Shown: in pieces, positions 1-9,462 of the stretch
Position numbering within the stretch: position 1 is the stretch's first letter
Layout: every line of letters begins with the position of its first letter
Assembly (NCBI RefSeq): GCF_030646155.1
Contig: NZ_JAUTDN010000039.1
Location: forward strand, 1 to 62,556
Direction of reading: 5' to 3'
Length of the DNA: 62,556 nt
DNA from: Conexibacter sp. CPCC 205762
GTDB taxonomy: Bacteria; Actinomycetota; Thermoleophilia; Solirubrobacterales; Solirubrobacteraceae
Translations under genes and position numbers: made by a program
Notes under the pieces: model-generated
Databases searched by the model: none
Seen by the model: the letters and a program-made list of their open reading frames with translations, nothing else
Told to the model about the DNA's origin: nothing

Positions 1-79
1 CGCCGCGCCGCCGTGCCGCTCCCGCCGCGCCGCCTCCGCCGCGGCCCGCCGCGCCGCCGCCCCGCGAGGCGGCTCGCCC

Positions 80-1414
80 CTACGCGTGCTCGCGCACCAG
101 GCGCACGCCGCGTCCGGGCACGAGCGTCACGCCGGTCGCGCGGACGGGCTCGGGGCGGCGGACCGCCAGGCGGACGTCGGCGCGCGCCAGCACGCGCAGG
201 ATCGTCGCCATCTCGAACTGGGCGAACGACGCGCCGATGCAGCGCCGCACGCCGCCGCCGAAGGGCAGCCAGGCATACGAGGGCGGCGCCTCGTCGCCGA
301 GGAACCGCTCCGGCCGGAAGAGCGACGGCGACGGGAAGACATCGGGCCGGTGGTGCGTGGTCGCTATCGAGGCGGTCAGCGCGATGCCGGCCGGGCAGTC
401 GACGTCGCCGATCCGCGCCGGCTCGCTCAGCACGCGCGCGACGAACGGCACGACCGGCCGGATCCGCAGCACCTCCTGGCAGAGCGCGTTGACCCACTCG
501 GCGTCGCCCTCGGCACCCGCCGCCCGCATGCGCGCGTGCGCGGCCGGGTTGCGCAGCAGCAGGTCGACCGCCCACGTCAGCGCTGTCGCGGTCGTCTCGT
601 GGCCGGCCATCACGAGCGTGATCAGCTCGTCGCGCAGCTCCTCGTCGCCCATCGGCGAGCCGTCCTCGTGGGTCGCCTGCACGAGCATCGAGAGGATGTC
701 GCGCCGCGCGTCGAGCACGGCGGCAGGCTCACGCCGTCGCGCCGCGACCTCCGCCCGCAGCAGCTCGTCGACCGCCGCCTGTCGGGCGAGGAACGTCTGC
801 CGCAGCCGGATCGGCCCGAGGTCGAAGTTCGCCAGCGGCCCCCAGAAGACGACCCGCCGGCTCGACGCGACCAGCGGCGGCAGCAGCCGCCGCAGCGCGT
901 CCTTGCGCCCCTCGTCGGAGATGCCGAAGACGACGTCGAGGATCACCTCCAGCGTCAGCCGCTCCAGCTGGTGATCGAGCCGGAACGGCCGTCCGAGCGG
1001 CCAGCCGGCGACCTCGCGCTCGGCCAGGTCGCGCAGCCGCTCGCCGTGGAACGGCGGCAGCAGCAGCTTGCGCTGGCTCATGTGCGGCGCGCGGTCGAGC
1101 GTCAGCAGCGACCAGCGGCCGAGCACGGGCGCCAGCGGTCTGTTCGCGACGCCGGCCAGGAACGACGACGGTCTGCCCGTCACGACCTGCCGCACCAGCT
1201 CGGGCGAGCTGAAGACGAGCGACGGCGCGAAGCCGGGCACGCGCATCGCGTACGGCTCGCCGAAGCGGGCGTGCGCGCGCAGCCCGGCGCCGATCGGGTC
1301 GCGCGCGATCTGCGCGATCTGCACCAGCGGCGGCAGCTTCGAGCCGCGCGCCGGCGCGCGCCGCGGCGGCGTCGGCAGGGCGGTGATGGTCGGATCGAGC
1401 GTTGCTGTGCCCAT
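80..1414 (-). CDS. cytochrome P450 monooxygenase
   Basis: This encodes a soluble bacterial-type cytochrome P450 of 444 aa that should use heme and an external reductase to insert oxygen into an unknown substrate. The heme-ligand loop FGGGVRRCIG is near the C-terminus with Cys392 as the thiolate ligand. The I-helix oxygen-activation motif AGHETT and the K-helix ExxR (EVLRIRP) are also present, so all catalytic signatures are intact. I start it at the ATG at 1414 (MGTATL); an in-frame TTG six codons upstream is less likely. It lies downstream of the carbonic anhydrase on the same strand, separated by a GC-rich 18-bp tandem repeat. No ferredoxin or reductase gene is adjacent. The family call is secure; the substrate is not predictable. 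Confidence 0.93.
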   Translation of the reverse strand: MGTATLDPTITALPTPPRRAPARGSKLPPLVQIAQIARDPIGAGLRAHARFGEPYAMRVPGFAPSLVFSSPELVRQVVTGRPSSFLAGVANRPLAPVLGRWSLLTLDRAPHMSQRKLLLPPFHGERLRDLAEREVAGWPLGRPFRLDHQLERLTLEVILDVVFGISDEGRKDALRRLLPPLVASSRRVVFWGPLANFDLGPIRLRQTFLARQAAVDELLRAEVAARRREPAAVLDARRDILSMLVQATHEDGSPMGDEELRDELITLVMAGHETTATALTWAVDLLLRNPAAHARMRAAGAEGDAEWVNALCQEVLRIRPVVPFVARVLSEPARIGDVDCPAGIALTASIATTHHRPDVFPSPSLFRPERFLGDEAPPSYAWLPFGGGVRRCIGASFAQFEMATILRVLARADVRLAVRRPEPVRATGVTLVPGRGVRLVREHA

Positions 1415-1485
1415 CCCGGCATCATCCCCCAAGCTGGCCAGCCAGCCAAGCGGGAACCCCCGCGTCGCCCCGAGCGGGCGCCGCG

Positions 1486-1589
1486 CCGTGCCGCGCCCGA
1501 GGCCCGTGCCGCGTCCGACGCCCGCGCCGCGCCCGACGCCCGTGCCGCGTCCGACGCCCGTGCCGCGCCCGACGCCCGCGCCGCGCCGG
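1486..1589. repeat. 18-bp GC-rich tandem repeat, about 5.8 copies
   Basis: Five units of the form ccgYgccgcgYccgacgc follow each other at 18-bp spacing from 1486 to 1575, then a partial sixth runs to 1589. Units differ only at a few C/T positions. The array fills the gap between the stop of the carbonic anhydrase gene and the start of the P450 gene. No ORF with a plausible product uses it. Confidence 0.8.
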
Positions 1590-1590
1590 C

Positions 1591-2082
1591 CTACGAGATC
1601 TCCCGCAACCGCCCCGAGCGCACGTCCAGCACGAAGCCGCGCACGAGCGCCGTCTGCGACAGGAACGGGCTCGCCTCGACGCGCGCGATCGACTGGCGCA
1701 CGTCGGCATCGAGGTCGTGGAACGCCTCCGCCGACCAGCTCGGCTTGATCCCCGTCTCACGCCGGATCTGGTCGCGGAAGGTGTCGTCGTCCAGCTCCTG
1801 CAGCTCGCAGTCGGTGTGGTGGATCAGGACGACCTCCTCCGTGCCGAGCTTGCGCTGCGAGATCGCGAGCGAGCGGATCGTGTCGTCGGTGACGACGCCG
1901 CCGGCGTTGCGCAGCACGTGCACGTCGCCCGGCGACAGCCCCAGCAGCGCGGCCGGGTCGATCCGCGGATCCATGCACGTGACGACCGCGACGCGGCGGC
2001 GCGGGATCGCGTCCAGCTCCGCGTGGGCATGGTCGGAGATACGGTCCTCGGCGCTGCGCAGCAGCTCATCGGTGACGCTCAT
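1591..2082 (-). CDS. beta-class carbonic anhydrase
   Basis: This 163-aa protein should interconvert CO2 and bicarbonate with a zinc ion. The zinc-site motifs of the beta class are visible: CMDPRID (Cys, with the Asp-Arg dyad) near the N-terminus and HHTDC (His and Cys ligands) in the middle, with the RNAGG strand between them. The length fits the short mycobacterial/Rv1284-type subgroup. The start is fixed by a strong GGAGG Shine-Dalgarno seven bases or so before the ATG at 2082; the open frame extends upstream but without homology. The neighbouring upstream gene on the same strand is a small membrane protein. Confidence 0.92.
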   Translation of the reverse strand: MSVTDELLRSAEDRISDHAHAELDAIPRRRVAVVTCMDPRIDPAALLGLSPGDVHVLRNAGGVVTDDTIRSLAISQRKLGTEEVVLIHHTDCELQELDDDTFRDQIRRETGIKPSWSAEAFHDLDADVRQSIARVEASPFLSQTALVRGFVLDVRSGRLREIS

Positions 2083-2138
2083 GCGACCTCCGTCGTCGCG
2101 CTCGGTGGCGTCCCCAAAATAGAAGAAAAACGGGAGGC

Positions 2139-2288
2139 TTACCTGGCTTTGAACGGCAAGCGCGCGCGGGCGCGCGCACGCCCACGCGCGAGCGCCCAAC
2201 CGCCCCAGGCGGCGCCGAGATCGATCGCGCCGGCGACGAAGAAGCCGGCGGGACCGGTCACGAGGCGCGCGAGTAGCCTGGAGATCAT
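2139..2288 (-). CDS. small single-pass membrane protein, 49 aa
   Basis: An intact frame runs from ATG at 2288 to TAA at 2139 and encodes 49 aa. It begins MISRLLARLVTGPAGFF, has one hydrophobic segment (about residues 9-34) and ends in an Arg/Ala-rich tail closing with LPFKAR. The composition (hydrophobic, then basic) and placement 57 bases upstream of the carbonic anhydrase on the same strand argue for a real gene. Its start is only 26 bases from the divergent trigger factor gene, so the two must share a very compact promoter region. I do not recognise a family, and no strong Shine-Dalgarno is present. Confidence 0.55.
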   Translation of the reverse strand: MISRLLARLVTGPAGFFVAGAIDLGAAWGGWALARGRARARARLPFKAR

Positions 2289-2314
2289 CCGCCCACGGTA
2301 TCGTTCGCGGCCAC

Positions 2315-3769
2315 ATGCCTGAAGCCCTCAAGACCACCGTCACCGAGCTGCCCGAGTCGCGCGTCCGCGTCGAGGCGGAAGTCCCCGCCGCCGAGGTCGA
2401 GAAGAGTCTCGCCCGCGCCGCGAAGCAGCTGGCCCGCGACATGCGCGTCCCGGGCTTCCGTCAGGGGAAGATCCCCGCGCAGGTCGTGATCCGCCGCGTC
2501 GGTCGTCCCTACGTCCTCGACGAGGCGATCCGCAGCTCGATCAACGGCTGGTACTCCCAGGCCGTCGACGCCGCCAAGATCCACCCGGTCGGAGAGCCGG
2601 ACGTCGATCTCGGCGACATGCCCGAGCAGGGCCAGCCGCTGTCGTTCAGCGTCGAGATCGGCGTTCGCCCGGTCGCGACGCTCGGCGACTACAAGGGCCT
2701 GGAGGTCGGCCGCCGCGAGGCGGTCGCCGACGACCACCGCGTCGAGCACGAGCTGGAGCACCTGCGCGAGCACCTCGCCAGACTCGAGACGGCCGAGCGC
2801 GAGGCGCGCGAGGGCGACTTCGTCGTCGCCGACTACGTCGGCTCGATCGACGGCGTGAACTTCGAGGGCGGCGAGGGGCGCGACCAGCTGATCGAGCTGG
2901 GCGCCGGCCGCCTGATCCCGGGCTTCGAGGAGCAGCTCGCCGGCGCCAGAGCCGGCGAGGACCGGATCATCAACGTCACCTTCCCGGCCGACTACGGCGC
3001 CGACCACCTCGCCGGCAGAGAGGCGCAGTTCGCGCTCACGGTGAAGGAGGTGCGCGAGAGAGTCCTGCCCGAGATCGACGACGACCTCGCCTCCGACGCC
3101 GCCGGCTTCGACACGCTCGACGAGCTGAAGGACGACATCCGCAGACGGATCGTCGAGCAGGACGGCCAGGCGATCGAGAACGAGTTCCGCGAGGCGGTCC
3201 TCGACGCCGTCGTCGCGCAGGCGACCGTCGACGTGCCGGACGCGCTCACCGAGGCGCGCGCGAGAGAGCTGTGGGACCAGACGGCGCTCACGCTCGCCCA
3301 GCGTGGCATCTCGAGAGAGGCCTACCTGCAGATGTCGGGCAGAAGCGAGGAGGAGATCCTCGAGGAGGCCAAGCCCGACGCCGAGCAGGCGCTCAAGCGC
3401 GACGCCGTCCTGGCCGCGATCGTCGTCGCCGAGCAGATCGAGCCGAGCGACGAGGAGCTCGCCGCCGCGCTGGAGCACACCGCGTCGCACGAGAGAACGA
3501 CCGGCGCCAAGCTGCTGGAGCGCGTCAAGAAGCAGGGCAACGTCGACGCCCTCAAGGAGGACGTCGCGACGACGAAGGCGCTCGACCTGATCGTCGAGGC
3601 CGCCACGCCGGTCGCGAAGGCCGACGACGAGCCCGCCGACGCCGACGACGCGGCCGCCAGAAGAGCGCCCGCCAGAAGAGCGGCCAGAGCGAGAGCCGCG
3701 GCCAGAAGAGCTCCGGCGAGAAGAGCCGCCAGAGCGAGAGCGAGAAGAGCGGCGAGAGCCGACGACTGA
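2315..3769 (+). CDS. tig: trigger factor, ribosome-associated chaperone and peptidyl-prolyl isomerase
   Basis: Trigger factor docks at the ribosomal exit tunnel and protects nascent chains. The N-terminal domain carries the ribosome-binding loop (residues near VPGFRQGKIP). An FKBP-type PPIase domain follows (about 160-245, with DFVVADYVG and PGFEEQLAG), then the helical C-terminal domain. At 484 aa it is slightly long because of a tail of about 40 residues made of Ala, Arg and Pro and ending in RADD. The tail is encoded almost entirely with AGA arginine codons. It heads the tig-clpP-clpX block, a common bacterial order. A TATCGT -10-like element lies at 2299-2304 and no Shine-Dalgarno is obvious, so the message may have almost no leader. 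Confidence 0.97.
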   Translation: MPEALKTTVTELPESRVRVEAEVPAAEVEKSLARAAKQLARDMRVPGFRQGKIPAQVVIRRVGRPYVLDEAIRSSINGWYSQAVDAAKIHPVGEPDVDLGDMPEQGQPLSFSVEIGVRPVATLGDYKGLEVGRREAVADDHRVEHELEHLREHLARLETAEREAREGDFVVADYVGSIDGVNFEGGEGRDQLIELGAGRLIPGFEEQLAGARAGEDRIINVTFPADYGADHLAGREAQFALTVKEVRERVLPEIDDDLASDAAGFDTLDELKDDIRRRIVEQDGQAIENEFREAVLDAVVAQATVDVPDALTEARARELWDQTALTLAQRGISREAYLQMSGRSEEEILEEAKPDAEQALKRDAVLAAIVVAEQIEPSDEELAAALEHTASHERTTGAKLLERVKKQGNVDALKEDVATTKALDLIVEAATPVAKADDEPADADDAAARRAPARRAARARAAARRAPARRAARARARRAARADD

Positions 3770-3798
3770 CGCGCTGCGGGCCACGCCCGAGCGCTTCC

Positions 3799-3825
3799 GC
3801 GCGCCGGTCCCGAGGGCCGGCGCGC
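3799..3825 (+). terminator. hairpin downstream of tig
   Basis: A perfect 9-bp stem (gcgcgccgg with ccggcgcgc) encloses a 9-base loop, 29 bases after the tig stop. There is no T-tract, which is usual for GC-rich actinobacteria. It probably separates tig from the clpP promoter. Confidence 0.55.
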
Positions 3826-3900
3826 CGGTCGCTGCGCGCCTGCGTGCGCAGCTTTGCGACCAACTCCTGCAGACCTGGAAAGCCGCTCGAAACCGGTTGC

Positions 3901-3906
3901 TAGACT
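3901..3906 (+). promoter_or_regulatory. -10-like element for clpP-clpX
   Basis: TAGACT matches the actinobacterial TANNNT -10 hexamer and lies about 80 bases before the clpP start, downstream of the tig terminator. No convincing -35 box was seen. Confidence 0.4.
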
Positions 3907-3932
3907 CGCCCAACCGGACGGGCGTCAGAGCA

Positions 3933-3963
3933 CTCGGCTCTCCCCGGAAGGATTCGAGCCGAG
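3933..3963 (+). promoter_or_regulatory. hairpin in the clpP 5' leader
   Basis: An 8-bp perfect inverted repeat (ctcggctc and gagccgag) with a 15-base loop lies between the -10 element and the clpP start. It would fold in the leader mRNA. The loop includes an extra purine-rich ggaagga. A regulatory role is only possible, not shown. Confidence 0.35.
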
Positions 3964-3985
3964 GAAGCGAAACAAAGCGAGGACT

Positions 3986-4570
3986 ATGAGCCCCCTGGTA
4001 CCGATGGTCGTAGAGCAGACGTCTCGTGGCGAGCGCGCCTTCGACATCTATTCGCGCCTCCTCAACGAGCGCATCATCTTCCTCGGCACGCCCGTCGACG
4101 ACCAGATCGCGAACCTGATCGTGGCTCAGCTGCTCCACCTGGAGTCAGAGGATCCCGACAAGGACATCTCGATCTACATCAACTCGCCGGGCGGCTCCGT
4201 GTACGCGGGTCTCGCGATCTACGACACGATGCAGTTCATCAAGCCCGACGTGCAGACGATCTGCGTCGGCATCGCGATGTCGATGGGGGCCCTGCTGCTC
4301 TCCGGCGGCGCGAGAGGCAAGCGCATGGCGCTGCCGAACGCCAAGATCCTGATCCACCAGGTCTCCTCGTCCTTCCAGGGCCAGGCGACGGACATCGAGA
4401 TCCACGCGAGAGAGATCATCGACATCCGTCGTCGCCTCGACGAGATCATCGCCTTCCACGCCGGCAAGCCGGTCGAAGAGGTCAAGAAGGACACCGAGCG
4501 TGACTACTTCATGAGCTCGGAAGAGGCGAGGGATTACGGGATCATCGACCGCGTGATCACGCAGCACTAA
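3986..4570 (+). CDS. clpP: ATP-dependent Clp protease proteolytic subunit
   Basis: ClpP forms the tetradecameric serine-protease barrel that degrades substrates fed by ClpX. The triad is readable as Ser99 (in MSMGA), His124 (LIHQ) and Asp173 (ERDYF), and the oligomerisation helix follows. I start at ATG 3986 (MSPLVPMVVEQ), giving 194 aa, the usual length with a short propeptide. The open frame extends upstream without homology. clpX begins 41 bases downstream, so the two are co-transcribed. A hairpin and a TANNNT promoter element precede it. Confidence 0.97.
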   Translation: MSPLVPMVVEQTSRGERAFDIYSRLLNERIIFLGTPVDDQIANLIVAQLLHLESEDPDKDISIYINSPGGSVYAGLAIYDTMQFIKPDVQTICVGIAMSMGALLLSGGARGKRMALPNAKILIHQVSSSFQGQATDIEIHAREIIDIRRRLDEIIAFHAGKPVEEVKKDTERDYFMSSEEARDYGIIDRVITQH

Positions 4571-4611
4571 GGTATTCCGGTGCAGGTGCCGATCCCGGGG
4601 GAGTGACCGAT

Positions 4612-5888
<1,277 letters not shown>

Positions 5889-5892
<4 letters not shown>

Positions 5893-6386
5893 CCGCCGCT
5901 CCCGCGCAGGCGCGCTATCGCCTGCAGCTCGCCGATGTCGGCCCGGTCCTTGGGCCGGCCGGCGGCGCGCTTCATCGCGATCAGATCGTCGATCGACGCC
6001 ACGAGCACGGCAAAGGCGCCGAGGTCGTAGCGCTCGGCGTTCTGCCGCAGTCGCGCGTACGGCGGTGATCCGTCCGGTCTCGCGAGGATGTCGAACTCGC
6101 CGGCGCTCGTGTCCATCGTGAGCGTCTGCACGCGTCTCAGCGTCGCGCCATCGGGGACGAACGGCACGTCGTCGTCCACGCGCCGCAGTCTCGCCTCCAA
6201 TTCGATGAGCGCGCGGCCGAGCACGGTCAGGTTGGCGTCATCGCGGGCGAAGCAGATGTCGAGATCGTGTGTGTTGCGCCCAGAGCCGTGGAGCATTGCG
6301 GCGACGCCGCCGATCACGACAAAGTCGACGCCATGTGTGGTGAGCAGGCCGAGGATGAAGCTCGGTCTGAAATCAGTCGAGGTCAT
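5889..6386 (-). CDS. nucleotidyltransferase, toxin-antitoxin-like partner
   Basis: This 165-aa protein has a minimal nucleotidyltransferase fold of the AbiEii/MNT type. The signature is VVIGGVAAMLHGSGRNTHDLDICF, where GG..(x)..GS and D-x-D mark the nucleotide/metal site, and a later acid occurs in GEFDILARPD. It starts inside the end of the upstream HTH gene (14-base overlap), which implies translational coupling. Such HTH-nucleotidyltransferase pairs often behave as toxin-antitoxin or defence modules, where the enzyme modifies tRNA or proteins. Here function is inferred from family and arrangement only. It may alternatively be a harmless orphan. Confidence 0.75.
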
Positions 6387-6717
6387 CGCGCGGCACCCGT
6401 CTCGCGGCCGCGAGCATCGCGGCGAGGTTGCGATGAGACGCTTCGAACGTACGCAGCCGTTCCGCCGGCGACAGTCGCAGTCGGGCCAGGATCTGCGACT
6501 CGTCGACCTCGGGAAGCGCGCTGCGCTGCGTTGCGCGCAGCTCGATCTCGAAGCCGGCGGCGTCGAGCGCCCGCTGGACCGTCTCGAAGGTGGGGTTCGC
6601 GTCGGCTCGTTCGAGGCGGGCGATCACAGGCTGGGTCGTGCCGAGGCGCTCGGCGAGCTGGGCCTGGGTGAGGCCGGCGCTGCGGCGGGCGTCGCGAACG
6701 AGGGCGGCCGGTGTCAT
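6373..6717 (-). CDS. XRE-family HTH regulator, probable antitoxin
   Basis: The 114-aa product has a Cro/C1-type helix-turn-helix at about residues 5-60 (RRSAGLTQAQLAERLGTTQP, then LERADANPTFETV) and a C-terminal helical segment with SPAERLRTFEASHRNLAAM that resembles dimerisation/partner-binding tails of antitoxins. The start is set at ATG 6717, preceded by a weak gagag; an in-frame ATG at 6744 would add nine residues. Its end overlaps the nucleotidyltransferase start by 14 bases. It likely represses its own promoter in the 178-bp region shared with valS, where an 8-bp palindrome is seen. Confidence 0.8.
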   Translation of the reverse strand: MTPAALVRDARRSAGLTQAQLAERLGTTQPVIARLERADANPTFETVQRALDAAGFEIELRATQRSALPEVDESQILARLRLSPAERLRTFEASHRNLAAMLAAARRVPRDDLD

Positions 6718-6754
6718 GGCGACATGCTCTCTCGGGGCAGGCATAGCGTCTACA

Positions 6755-6762
6755 GCATATGC
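6755..6762. promoter_or_regulatory. palindrome in the HTH/valS divergent region, candidate operator
   Basis: GCATATGC is a perfect 8-bp palindrome in an A/T-rich island (about 6750-6782), exceptional for this GC-rich sequence, just upstream of the HTH gene. XRE antitoxins usually bind such palindromes to autoregulate. The island is also the likely promoter for the minus-strand pair. Confidence 0.35.
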
Positions 6763-6894
6763 CTTTGATGCAATACAAATGTGGCGAGAGGCACGGCAGA
6801 GCGGGAGCGGGCGGCGAGGTGCGGCGGCGCAACCGGGTCGGCCGGCGACCTGCGGCGGTCGAATCGGCGCGCCGCAATACACTTCCGGCCATAC

Positions 6895-9462
6895 ATGTCT
6901 GAGCTGGAGACCAAGACCCGTTACGACGCCGCCGAGGCCGAGCCGCGCATCCTGCGCCGCTGGCTCGAGTCCGGCCTCTTCCACCCCGAGCCGGAGGGCA
7001 CGGCCGACGAGAACTACTCGATCGCCGTCCCGCCGCCGAACGTCACCGGCGCGCTGCACATGGGGCACGCGCTCAACGGGTCGATCCAGGACGCGCTGAT
7101 CCGCTTCAACCGCGCGCGCGGCACGCGCGCCAAGTGGATCGCCGGCACCGACCACGCCGGCATCGCGACGCAGAAGCAGGTCGAGAGACGGCTCAGAGGG
7201 GAGGGGACCAGTCGCGAGGAGGTGGGGCGCGAGGCCTTCACCGAGCGCGTCTGGCAGTGGCGCGAGCAGTACGGCAACACGATCATCGGCCAGTTCCAGC
7301 GGCTCGGCGCCTCGCTCGACTACGACGACGAGCGCTTCACGCTCGACGAGCGCTACGTCGAGGCGGTCCTGAAGGTCTTCGTCGACCTGTACGAGAAGGG
7401 CCTGATCTACCGCGACAACTACATGGTCAACTGGGATCCCGGCTCCAGATCGGCGATCTCGGACCTGGAGGTCGAGGACCGCGAGGTCGTCGACACGCTC
7501 TTCTACGTCGACTACCCGCTCGCCTCCGGCAACGGCTCGATCACGGTTGCGACCGTGCGTCCCGAGACGATGCTGGCCGACACGGCGATCGCGGTCAACC
7601 CGAACGACGAGCGCTACGCCCGCCTGATCGGCGAGGAGGCCGTGCTGCCGCTCGTCGGCCGCCGTCTGAAGATCATCGCCGACGACTACGTCAAGCCCGA
7701 GTTCGGCACCGGCGCGCTCAAGATCACGCCCGGCCACGATCCGAACGACTTCGAGATCGGCCGCCGCCACGGGCTCGAGGAGCTGACGGTGATCGGCGAG
7801 GACGGCCGCATGACTCAAGGTGCCGGCGAGCGCTTCGCCGGCCTCCGCATCAAGGAGGCGCAGGACGCGATCGTCGCGGCGCTGCGCGAGGAGGGCGCGC
7901 TCGCGCGCACCGAGGAGTACCCGCACGTGGTGCCGTTCTCGCATCGCTCCGGCGAGCGGATCGAGCCGCTGATCTCGCTCCAGTGGTTCATGCGGATGGA
8001 CGAGCTGGCGCAGCCGGCGATCGACGCGGTCAAGGACGGGCGCGTCAGAATCCATCCCGAGCGCTGGACCCGCGTCTACCTCGACTGGATGGAGAACATC
8101 CGCCCCTGGTGCGTCTCGCGCCAGCTGTGGTGGGGCCACCAGATCCCCGTCTGGTACCGCGGTGACGAGACCTACGTCGGCACGACCGCGCCGGAGGGCG
8201 ACGGCTGGGAGCGCGACCCGGACGTGCTCGACACCTGGTTCAGCTCCGCGCTGTGGCCGTTCGCGACGCTCGGCTGGCCGCAGCAGACGCCCGAGCTGAG
8301 AGCGTTCTACCCGACCGACGTGCTCTCGACGGCGCGCGACATCCTCTTCCTGTGGGTGGCGCGGATGATCATGATGGGCCTCGAGTTCGTCGGCGAGATC
8401 CCCTTCAGAGACGTCTACATCCACTCCGTCATCCAGGCGCCCGACGGCCGCCGGATGTCGAAGTCGCTCGGCACCGGCATCGACCCGCTCGACGAGATCG
8501 GCCAGCACGGCGCCGACGGCGTCCGCTTCGGCCTGCTGGCGATGTCCTCCTCGCAGGACGTCCGCTACAGCGCCGAGAAGGTCCAGCAGGGCCAGCAGCT
8601 CGCGAACAAGCTGTGGAACGCCTCGCGGCTGATCCTCACGCGCGTCAGCGACGCGCCGCCGGCCGCCGCGCCAAAGCCGCGCGCCGTCGAGGACCGCTGG
8701 ATCCTCTCGCGGCTCGCGCGCACGCAGGCCGAGGTCGAGGAGCGGATCGAGGCGTACGACTTCTCGCACGCCGTCCTGGCGCTCTACGACTTCGTCTACG
8801 GCGAGCTGTGCGACTGGTACCTGGAGCTGGTCAAGCCGCGCCTCTACGAGGCCGAGGGCGAGGAGCGCACGGACCTCGAGGCGACGCTGCTGCACGTGCT
8901 GACGGAGACGCTCCAGCTCGCGCATCCGGTGATCCCGTTCGTGACCGAGGAGATCTGGTCGCACGTGCCTGGCGCGAAGGGGCTGCTGGCGGCCCGTCAG
9001 ACGACCCCCGCGGACGCGAGCGCGGCTGACCCCGGCGCCGACCGCGCGATCGCCGAGGCGATCGAGGCGGTGCAGGCGCTGCGCGGCTGGCGCGACTCGG
9101 TCGGCGCGCCGGCCGGCGCGCGCATCCCGGCGCGGATCGACGCCGACGGCTACGGCGAGACGGCCGCCCACGTCGCGCGCCTGTCACGGCTGGAGCTGAG
9201 CGACCCGGCGGAGTTCGGCGAGCAGCCGGTGGCGCAGGTGGCGATCCCCGGCGGCGCGGTGGCGATCTTCGCCAGCGACGCGGTCGACCTCGGCGCCGCC
9301 GAGAGAAAGCTGGCGGAGCGCCGCAAGACGCTGGAGGCGGAGATCAAGCGCTGCGAGGGCAAGCTCTCCAACGACGGCTTCGTCGCGAAGGCGCCGCCGG
9401 CCGTCGTCGACGCCGAGCGCGAGAAGCTGGCGTCGCTGCGCGAGGAGCTGGCTGCGCTGTGA
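6895..9462 (+). CDS. valS: valyl-tRNA synthetase
   Basis: This class I synthetase of 855 aa charges tRNA-Val. The HIGH-type motif is PNVTGALHMGHAL at about residue 42. The tRNA/editing domain follows, with TVRPETMLADTA as the editing-site signature. The KMSKS loop appears as GRRMSKSLGTG, and the C-terminal coiled coil (AERKLAERRKTLEAEIKRCEGKLSNDGFV) is present. I start at ATG 6895 (MSELETKTRY); the open frame upstream lacks homology. A TACACT -10-like element lies at 6878-6883, so the leader is very short. folC overlaps its stop by four bases (GTGA), so the two are translationally coupled. Confidence 0.97.
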   Translation: MSELETKTRYDAAEAEPRILRRWLESGLFHPEPEGTADENYSIAVPPPNVTGALHMGHALNGSIQDALIRFNRARGTRAKWIAGTDHAGIATQKQVERRLRGEGTSREEVGREAFTERVWQWREQYGNTIIGQFQRLGASLDYDDERFTLDERYVEAVLKVFVDLYEKGLIYRDNYMVNWDPGSRSAISDLEVEDREVVDTLFYVDYPLASGNGSITVATVRPETMLADTAIAVNPNDERYARLIGEEAVLPLVGRRLKIIADDYVKPEFGTGALKITPGHDPNDFEIGRRHGLEELTVIGEDGRMTQGAGERFAGLRIKEAQDAIVAALREEGALARTEEYPHVVPFSHRSGERIEPLISLQWFMRMDELAQPAIDAVKDGRVRIHPERWTRVYLDWMENIRPWCVSRQLWWGHQIPVWYRGDETYVGTTAPEGDGWERDPDVLDTWFSSALWPFATLGWPQQTPELRAFYPTDVLSTARDILFLWVARMIMMGLEFVGEIPFRDVYIHSVIQAPDGRRMSKSLGTGIDPLDEIGQHGADGVRFGLLAMSSSQDVRYSAEKVQQGQQLANKLWNASRLILTRVSDAPPAAAPKPRAVEDRWILSRLARTQAEVEERIEAYDFSHAVLALYDFVYGELCDWYLELVKPRLYEAEGEERTDLEATLLHVLTETLQLAHPVIPFVTEEIWSHVPGAKGLLAARQTTPADASAADPGADRAIAEAIEAVQALRGWRDSVGAPAGARIPARIDADGYGETAAHVARLSRLELSDPAEFGEQPVAQVAIPGGAVAIFASDAVDLGAAERKLAERRKTLEAEIKRCEGKLSNDGFVAKAPPAVVDAEREKLASLREELAAL

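Noticed and set aside
1..79. GC-only low-complexity sequence at the window edge
   Set aside because: No gene, hairpin or repeat unit could be defined with confidence in it.
2315..3769. Reassignment of AGA from Arg to Lys
   Set aside because: Many AGA sites would suit Lys, but Arg also fits all of them, and AAG is used normally for Lys in the same genes; the ordinary code with Lys-to-Arg drift explains the data.
3271..3903. Trigger factor tail read in another frame (Lys/Ser/Glu-rich)
   Set aside because: It would need a frameshift; the in-frame Ala/Arg tail has a regular repeat pattern typical of basic tails and a proper stop.
3948..3963. ggattcgagcc resembling a tRNA T-loop
   Set aside because: No acceptor, anticodon or D arms fit around it; it is the right arm of the clpP leader hairpin.
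6718..9171. A long minus-strand frame upstream of the HTH gene running across valS
   Set aside because: Only the last 114 codons have HTH homology; the rest is antisense to the intact valS gene.
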